This document shows positions 56,701 to 64,000 of a stretch of 64,000 nt of DNA, in pieces. Made by a program: the position numbers and the translations under genes. This DNA comes from Phoronis australis (lineage: Eukaryota > Phoronida > Phoronidae). Below the pieces are notes generated by a model. It worked only from the letters and a program-made list of their open reading frames with translations. It did not search any database and was not told where the DNA came from. How positions within the stretch are numbered: position 1 is the first letter of the stretch; each line of letters begins with the position of its first letter. Location: assembly GCA_002633005.1 (NCBI GenBank), contig NMRA01000299.1:473327-537326 (forward strand), read 5' to 3'.

Positions 56701-59700
56701 GTCACCGGAGGCCAAAGAGGCCACTGGAGGCCACTGGAGGCCACTGGAGGTCACTGGAAGCTACTGGAGGCCACGGGAGGGTAGTGGAGGTCACTGGAGG
56801 CAACTGGAGAACACCGGATTCCCCAGGGGCCACTGGAGGCCACTGGAGGCCACTGGAAGCCACTGGAGGTCACTGGAGGCCACTGAAGGACACTGAAGTC
56901 CACCGGAGAACACAGAAGGCCACTGGAGGTCACTGGAGGCCGTTGAAGGTCGCTGAAGATTACTGGAGGTCACAGGATGACATTGGAGGCTACTGGTGAC
57001 CACTGGAGGCAACTGGAGGCTACTGGAGAACACTGGAGGCCACTGGAGGCCGCTGGAAGCAACTGGAGGCCACTGCAGGCCACTGGAGTCCACTGAAAGC
57101 CACTCTAAGCTACTGGAGGCCACTGTTGCCCACGGGAGGCCACTAGAGGACACTGGAGGCCACTGGAGATCACTGGGAAGCCTTTGAAGCCACTGGAGGC
57201 AAGTGGAGGCCACTGGAGACGAGAGGAGACCACCGAAGATCACCGAAGGCCACTGCAGGTCACTGGAGGCCAACGGAGGCCACTGGAGTCCACGGGAGGC
57301 CACGGGGATCCCTTTGAAGTCACTGGACGCCATTGGAGGCCACTGAAGACCCCCGGAGAACAGCAAAGGCCACTAGAGCTCAGAGGACACCACCGGAGAA
57401 CACCGAAGGCCACTGGACGACACTGGAGGCCACTGGAGGTCGGAGGAGACCACCGGATCGGAGAACACTGAAGGCAGTGGAGACCATTGTAGTCCACTGG
57501 AGGCCACTTGAGACCACTGGAGGCCGCTGGAGGCCGCTGGAGGCCGTTGAAGGTCACTGAAGATCATTGGAGGCCACTGGAGGTCACTGTAGGGCAGTGA
57601 AGGACACTGGAGGACAGTGGAGAACACCGGAAGCAAATGAAGGCCACTGGAGGCAACTGGAGGTTGTTGGAGGCCACTGGAGGCCACTGGAGTCAACGGG
57701 AGGCCACTGGAGTCAACGGGAGGCCACTGGAGGCGAATGGAGTCCACTGGAGGCCACTGAAGGTCACTGTAGACCATTGGAGGACACTGGATTCCGCTAC
57801 ATGACACTGGAATCCAGTGAAGGAAAGTGGAGGCCACTGGAGACCAAGGAATGCCTTTGGGATCCTCTGCGGTCCGCTTCAGGCTACCGAAGAGTATCGG
57901 ACCCGCCGGAGGCCACCGGAGGTCATTGGAGGCCACTGGAGGGTACTGGAGGCCACTGGAGTCAACTAGAGAACTTTGGACGCCCCGGGAGGTCACTGCA
58001 GGCCACTTGACGCCACTGGAGGCCACTGGGTGCCACAGGAGAACACCGAAGGCACTGGAGGTCAAAGGAGACCACCGGAGAACACCAAAGGCCAGTGGAG
58101 GACACTGAAGGGTAATGGAGGCCACTGGAGGTAACTGGAGAACACTGGAGGTACCGGGAGGCCACAGGAGGCCACTGGAAGCCTTTGGAGGCCACTGGTG
58201 TCCACCGAAGAACACAGAAGGCTACTGGACGACACTGGAGGCACTGGAGGCCCTGGAAGTCACTGGAGGACACTGGAGGCCACTGGAGGACACTGGACGC
58301 CACTGAAGGCCCCTGGAGGCCACTGGAGCTTACTGGAAGCCGCTGGAGGCCACTCGACGCCACTGGAGGACACTGGGCGCTACTGAAGAACACCGAAGGC
58401 CACTGGAGGTCAAACGATACAACCGGAGAACACCGAAGGCAACTGGAGGACACTGGAGGGTACTGGAGGCCAGTGGAGGACACTGGAGAGCACTGGAGAT
58501 CCCGGGAGGCCACTGGAGGCTACAGCAGGCCGCTGGAAGCCACTAGAGACCACTGGAAGCCACTGGAGGCCCTGGAGTCCACCGGAGAACACCGAAGGCC
58601 ACTGGAGGCCCTTAGAGGTCAGTGGAGGCCACTGGAGGTCGCCCAAAGTCACTGGAGGCCACTGGAAGTTACTGAAGAACACCGGATTCCAGTAGAGGCC
58701 ACTGGAAGCCACTGGAGGCCATTAGAGGCCACTGGAGGACAATTAAGGCCCCTGGAGTGCACTGGAAGCCACTGAATGCCACTGGAAGCTACTGGAGGCC
58801 AGTGGAGGCCACTGGAGGACACTGAAGACGAGAGGAGACCACCGGAGATTACCGAAGGCCACTGGAGGCCGCTGGAGGCCACTGGAGTCCATGGGAGGCT
58901 AACTGAGGCCACTGTAGGCCGGTGGAGGCCACTGGGATACCTTTGAAGTCACTGGAGGCCATTGGAGGCCACTGGAGACACCCCGGAGAACACCGAAGGC
59001 CACTAGAGGTGAGAGGAGACTACCGGAGAACACCGAAGTCCACTGGAGGCCACTGGAGACCCCCGGAGAACACCGAAGGCCACTAGACGTGAGAGGAGAC
59101 CACCGGAGATCACCGAAGGCCACTGGAGGCCACTGGAGGCCACTGGAGGCCACTGGTGACCAGTGGGGGACACTGGAGAACACCGAAGGCCACTGGAGGT
59201 CAAAGGAGACCACCGGAGAACACCAAAGACCACTGAAGGACACTGGAGGCCACAGGAAGATACTGGAGGCTGCTGGTGACCACTGGAGGCCACTGGAGGT
59301 CACCCAAAGCCACTGGAGGCCATTGGAGGCTACTGAAGAACACTGGAGGCCAGTAGAGGTCACTGGAATCCACTGGAGGCCATTGGAGGCCACTGGAGGC
59401 CACTTTTAAGTGGCCTCCAGTGGCCTTAAAAGGCCCCTGGAGTGCACTGGATGCCAATGGAGGCAACTGGAAGCCACTGAGGGCTACTGTAGGCCACTGA
59501 AAGCCTCTGGAAGCCTCTGGAAGCCACTGGAAGTCACCGGCAGCCTCTCGAAGCCACTGGAAATCACTGGAAGCTACTGGAGGCCACGGGAGGACTCTAG
59601 AGGTCACTGGAGACGAGAGGAGATTACCAGAGATTACCGAAGGCCACTGGAAGCCACTGGAAGGCACTGGAAGTCACTGGAAGCCACTGGAAGCCACCGG

Positions 59701-62700
59701 AAGCTACTGGAGGCCACTGGAGGCCACGGGAGGGTACGGAAGCCCACTGGAGGCCATTGGAGTCCAAAGGAGGCCACAGGAGGCCACTGGAGTCTACTGG
59801 AGTCCGCAGGAGGCCACTGGAGTCGATTGGAGTCCACTGGGGGCCACTAGAGGTCACTTTAGACCATTGGAGGCCACTGGATTCCACTACAGGACTCTGG
59901 AAGCCAGTGAAGGAAACTGGAGGCCACTGGAGGCCAATGAATGCCTTTGGGATAAGCCGCGGTCTGCTTCAGGCTACCGGAGAGTACCGGACCCACCGGA
60001 GGATAGCGGAGACCACCGGAGGCCATCGGAGGTCATTGGAGGCCATTGGAGGGTACTGGAGGCCACTGGAGTCAACAGGAGAACTTTGGACACCCCGGGA
60101 GGCCACTGGAAGCCACTGGAGGCCACTGAAGACCACTGGGGGCCAGTGGAAAACACCGAAGACCACTGGAGAACACATGAGGCCACAGGAGGTCAGAGGA
60201 GACCACCGGGGAACACCGAATGCCACTGGAGGACACTGGAGGCCACTGGAGTCCACTGGAGGCCACTGGATGCCACTGGAGGCCACGGGAGGCCACTGAA
60301 AGCTACTGAAGGTCACTGTAGGCCACAGGAGGCCACTGGAAGCTACTGGAAGTCACTGGAAGCCACTCGAAGCCGTTGGAAGCTACTGGAGGCCACGGGA
60401 GGCCACGAGAGGCCATTGGAGGCCACTAGTGTCCACTAGAAGTCAAGGGAGAACACTGGAGGCTACAGCAACCCACTGGAGGATAATGGAGACCATTGGA
60501 AGTCACGTAAGGCCACTAGAGGCCACGGGAGGCCACGGGAGGCCACTGGAAGCCAATGAATGCCACTAGGACCCGCTGCAGTCTGCTTCAGGCTACCGGA
60601 GGACACCAGAACCACCGGAGGCCACGGGAGACCTCCGGTGGTCAGCGGAGGCCACTGGAAGCCAAAGGAGGGCACTGGAGGCCACTGGAGGTCACTCAAA
60701 GCCAGTGGAGGCCACTGGAGGGTATTGGAGGCCACTGGAGGGTATTGGAGCCCACTGGAGGCAACTGGAGAACACTGGAGGCCCGGGAGGCCACTGGAGG
60801 CCACATGAGACCACTGGAGGGCACTGTAGGCCACTGGGAGCCATTGGAGTCCACTGGAGGCCACTGGTGACCACTGGAGGCCACTGGAGGTCACCCAAAG
60901 CCACTGGAGGCCACTGGAGGCTACTGAAGAACACTGGAGGCCAGTAAATGCCACTGGAATCCACTGGAGGCCATTAGAGGCCACTGGAGGCCACTTAAGG
61001 CCCCTGGAGGCCACTGGAGTGCACTGGATGCCACTGGAGGCAAATGGAAGCCACTGGAAGCCACTGGAAGCTACTGGAGGCCAGTGGAGGGCAAGGGAGG
61101 CCACTAGAGGACACTGAAGACGAGAGGAGACCACCGGAGATCAACTAAGGTCACTGGAGGCCATTGGAGGCCACTGTAGGCCAGTGGAGGCCACTGGGAT
61201 CCCTTTGAAGTCACTGGAGGCCATTGGAGGACATTGGAGAACCCCGGAGAACACCGAAGGCCACTAGAGGTGAGAGGAGACCGCCGGAGAACAGCGAAGG
61301 CCACTGGACGACACTGGAGGCCACTGGAGGCTACTGGAGACCATTGGAGGCCACTGGAAGCCAAAAAAACCACGGGAGAACACCGGAGACTACTGGAAGC
61401 CACTGGAAGCAACTGGAAGCCAGTGGAGCTCATTTAAGGCCACTGGAGACTACTGGAGGCAACTGGAGGCTACTGGAGGCGACGGGATATCACTGGAGGC
61501 CGCTGAAAGCCACTGGAAGCCAGTGGAGGTCCATGGAGGAAACTGGAAGCCACCGAAGGCCACTGAAGGCCACTGTAGGCCACTGGAGGACAGTGGAAGC
61601 CACTGAAAGCCACTGGAAGCCACTAAAAGCCACTGGAGGCCACTGGAAGTCTTGGGAGGCCACGGAAGGCGACTGGGTGCCACTGGAGGTAAAAGGAGAC
61701 CACCGGAGAACACCGAAGGCCACTGGAGGATACTGGAGGCCACTGGCGTCCAGCAGAGAACAACGAAGGCCACAGGAGGACACTCGAGGCTACTGGTGAA
61801 GACTGAAGGCCACTGGAGGTCACCCAAAGCCACTGGAGGCCACTGGAAGTTACTGAAGAACACCGGATTCCGGTAGAGACCACTGGATGCCACTGGAGGC
61901 CATTAGAGGCCACTGGAGGACACTTAAGGCCCCTGGAGGCCACTGGAGTGCACTGGAAGCCACTGAACGCCACTGTAGGCCTCTGGAGGCCACTGGAAGT
62001 CACTGGAAGCCACTGGAAGCCACTGGAAACCACTGGAAGCTACTGGTGGCCAGTGGAGGCCACGGGAGGCCACTGGAGGACACTGAAGACGAGAGGAGAC
62101 CACCGGAGATCAAGTAAGGTCACTGGCGGCCATTGGAGGCCACTGTAGGCCAGTGGAGGCCACTGGGATCCCTTTGAAGTCACTTGAGGCCATTGGAGGA
62201 CAATGGAGAACCCCCGGAGAATACCAAAGGCCACTAGAGGTGAGAGGAGACCGCCGGTGAACACCGAAGGCCACTGGACAACACTGGAGGCCACTGGAGG
62301 TCGGAGGAGACCACCGGAGAGCACCGAAAGCCACTTGAGGTGAGAAGAGACCACCGGAGATCATCGAAGGCCAATGAAGGCCACTGGAGGCCACTGAGGG
62401 ACACTGGAGAACACCGAAGGCCACTGGAGGTCAAAGGAGACCACCGGAGAACACCAAAGACGACTGGAGGACACAGGAGGTCAGAGGAGACCATCGGAGA
62501 AAACCAAAGGCCACTGAAGGTCACTGGAGTCCACTGGAGGCCACTGGACGACACCGGAGACCACTGTAGGCCACTGGAGTCCACTGGAGGAAGCTTAAAG
62601 CTACTGGAGGCGATTGGAGGTCACTGGAGGCCACTGGAGGCCACGGGAGAACACTGGAGGCTACTGGAAGCCACTGGAGGCCACTGGATCTCACTGGAGG

Positions 62701-64000
62701 ACACTGGAGTTCATTGAAGGTCACTGGAGACTGGAGGTTACTGGAGACAACTGGAGGCCACGGGAGGACACTGAAGGCCACTGGAAGTCACTGGAAGGCC
62801 TCTGAAGGCCACTCTATGCCACTGGAAGACACTGGAAGCCACTGGAATGTACTGGAAGCCACTGGAAGCCACTGGAAGCCACTGGAAACCACTTAAAGCC
62901 ACTGGAGGCCACTGGAAGCCATGGGAGGCCACTGGAAAACACTGGAGTTCACTGAAGGCCACTGGAGGCTACTGGAGGCCACTGGAGGTGGTACACTGGA
63001 GAACACTGAAGGCCAGTGGAAACCACCCGAAAACAATGGAAGCCACTGGAGGTCCATGGTGGCCACTGAACGCCACTGTAGACACTGGAGGCCAGTCGAA
63101 GCCACTGGAAGCCACTGGAGGCCACTGGACGCCATGGGAGGCCCCGGGAGACCACTGGAGGCCACTGGAGGCCACTGGATGACTTCTGAGGCTACTGGAG
63201 ACCGCTGGAGGCCACTGTAGGCTACTGGAGTGCGCTGCAGACCACTGGAGGCCACTGAAGGCTACTGGAGTCCACTGTATACCACAGGAGAACACTGGAG
63301 GCTACTGGAGGCCACTGGATGCCACTGGAAGCCTCTGGAGGCCAGTAGAGGCCACTGGAGTGCACTGGAAACCATTGGAGGCAACTGCAAGCCACTGAAG
63401 GCCACTCTAGGCCACTGGAGGCCACTGAAAGACATTGGAATCCACTGGAAGTCACTGGAAGCCACTTGAAGACCACTGAAAGTCACTGGAAGGTACTGGA
63501 GGCCACTGGAGGCCTCGGGAGGCCACTGGAGGCCACTGGAGGTCACTGGAGGCCACTGGGGGCCATTGGGGGCCACTGGAGAACACCGAAGGCCACTGGA
63601 GGTCGAAGGAGACCACCGGAGAACACCGAAGGCCACTAGAGGCCACTGGAGTGCACTGGAAACCATTGGAGGCAACTGCAAGCCACTAAAGGCCACTCTA
63701 GGCCACTGGAAGCCACTGAAAGACATTGGAATCCACTGGAAGTCACTGGAAGCCACTCGAAGACCACTGAAAGTCACTGGAAGGTACTGGAGGCCACTGG
63801 AGGCCTCGGGAGGCCACTGGAGGCCACTGGAGGTCACTGGAGGCCACTGGGGGCCATTGGGGGCCACTGGAGAACACCGAAAGCCACTGGAGGTCGAAGG
63901 AGACCACCGGAGAACACCGAAGGGCACTGGAGGACCCTGGAGGCCACTGGAGTCCATTAGAGGAGACTGGAGGTCACTGGATTCCAGTGAAGGCTACTGT
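53786..64000. repeat. Giant minisatellite, 10-bp period (AGTGGCCTCC), more than 10 kb
   Basis: The unit AGTGGCCTCC, or its complement GGAGGCCACT, fills the window to its end with many point variants and little change in phase. Orientation: forward from 53786 to about 55723, reverse to about 55890, forward to about 56438, then reverse to the end apart from a micro-inversion at 59408-59435. The unit has no stop codon in any frame. Because 10 is not a multiple of 3, all frames of one strand give the same ten-residue repeat (SGLQWPPVAS or RPLEATGGHW). The open frames are by-products, not genes. Superimposed longer repeats of hundreds of bases are visible. Confidence 0.97.

Noticed and set aside
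53767-64000. Dozens of long open frames on both strands (up to 280 codons) rich in Trp/Pro/Ser or Gly/His/Trp/Arg
   Set aside because: They are translations of the 10-bp minisatellite, whose unit has no stop in any frame. All frames give the same decapeptide and there is no splice or start context.
53786-64000. CRISPR array
   Set aside because: The repeats are directly contiguous 10-mers with no unique spacers, in eukaryotic DNA.

Overview
This is draft eukaryotic DNA. It has GT-AG introns of up to 8 kb, no operons, a 474-base assembly gap (43442-43915) and single N bases at 11709, 28792 and 37840. Transposable elements are dense. My best guess is a marine invertebrate deuterostome, with a cephalochordate (amphioxus-like) somewhat preferred. 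Three things point that way: a Ty3/gypsy-type element with integrase upstream of reverse transcriptase (the Gmr1-like arrangement, described from deuterostomes); a CR1-like LINE carrying a 2A peptide (known from sea urchin, amphioxus and other marine invertebrates); and a huge minisatellite with a 10-base period, which I recall as an amphioxus habit but could not check. The species is not proven.

Layout. 1-5540: a short candidate secreted-protein gene (about 1504-2414) between three copies of a dispersed repeat. 5637-11985: two copies of a MITE with terminal inverted repeats, on either side of a decayed antisense LINE (about 6190-10125) that still shows 2A, endonuclease and reverse-transcriptase motifs. 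16626-34346: the one convincing host gene, a medium-chain dehydrogenase/reductase on the minus strand. Its seven coding exons all have matching splice phases and give 353 residues. Its introns hold most of the next 18 kb of repeats: three clusters of one dispersed repeat in a single orientation, a hAT-like MITE nested in one of them, a tRNA-derived SINE with a 12-base target duplication, and a GCGCCC-ended element.

35040-43000: non-autonomous DNA elements, including a family whose terminus is a palindrome built on ACTTGGCG. 43016-44009: a plus-strand gene fragment interrupted by the assembly gap, with hairpin tandem repeats after its stop and an inverted copy of one exon at 45349-45512. 47353-51210: a decayed Gmr1-like LTR retrotransposon on the minus strand. 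51728-52063: another hAT-like MITE. 53360-53680: a cluster of perfect heat-shock-element-like arrays. 53786-64000 (window end): more than 10 kb of a 10-base-period minisatellite that changes orientation several times. Its unit has no stop in any of the six frames, so it produces dozens of meaningless open frames.

Only the dehydrogenase looks like an intact host gene. The rest is mobile or satellite DNA and fragments. No CRISPR array, rRNA or canonical tRNA gene was seen. All calls come from reading the sequence and recalling protein families; no database search was possible.
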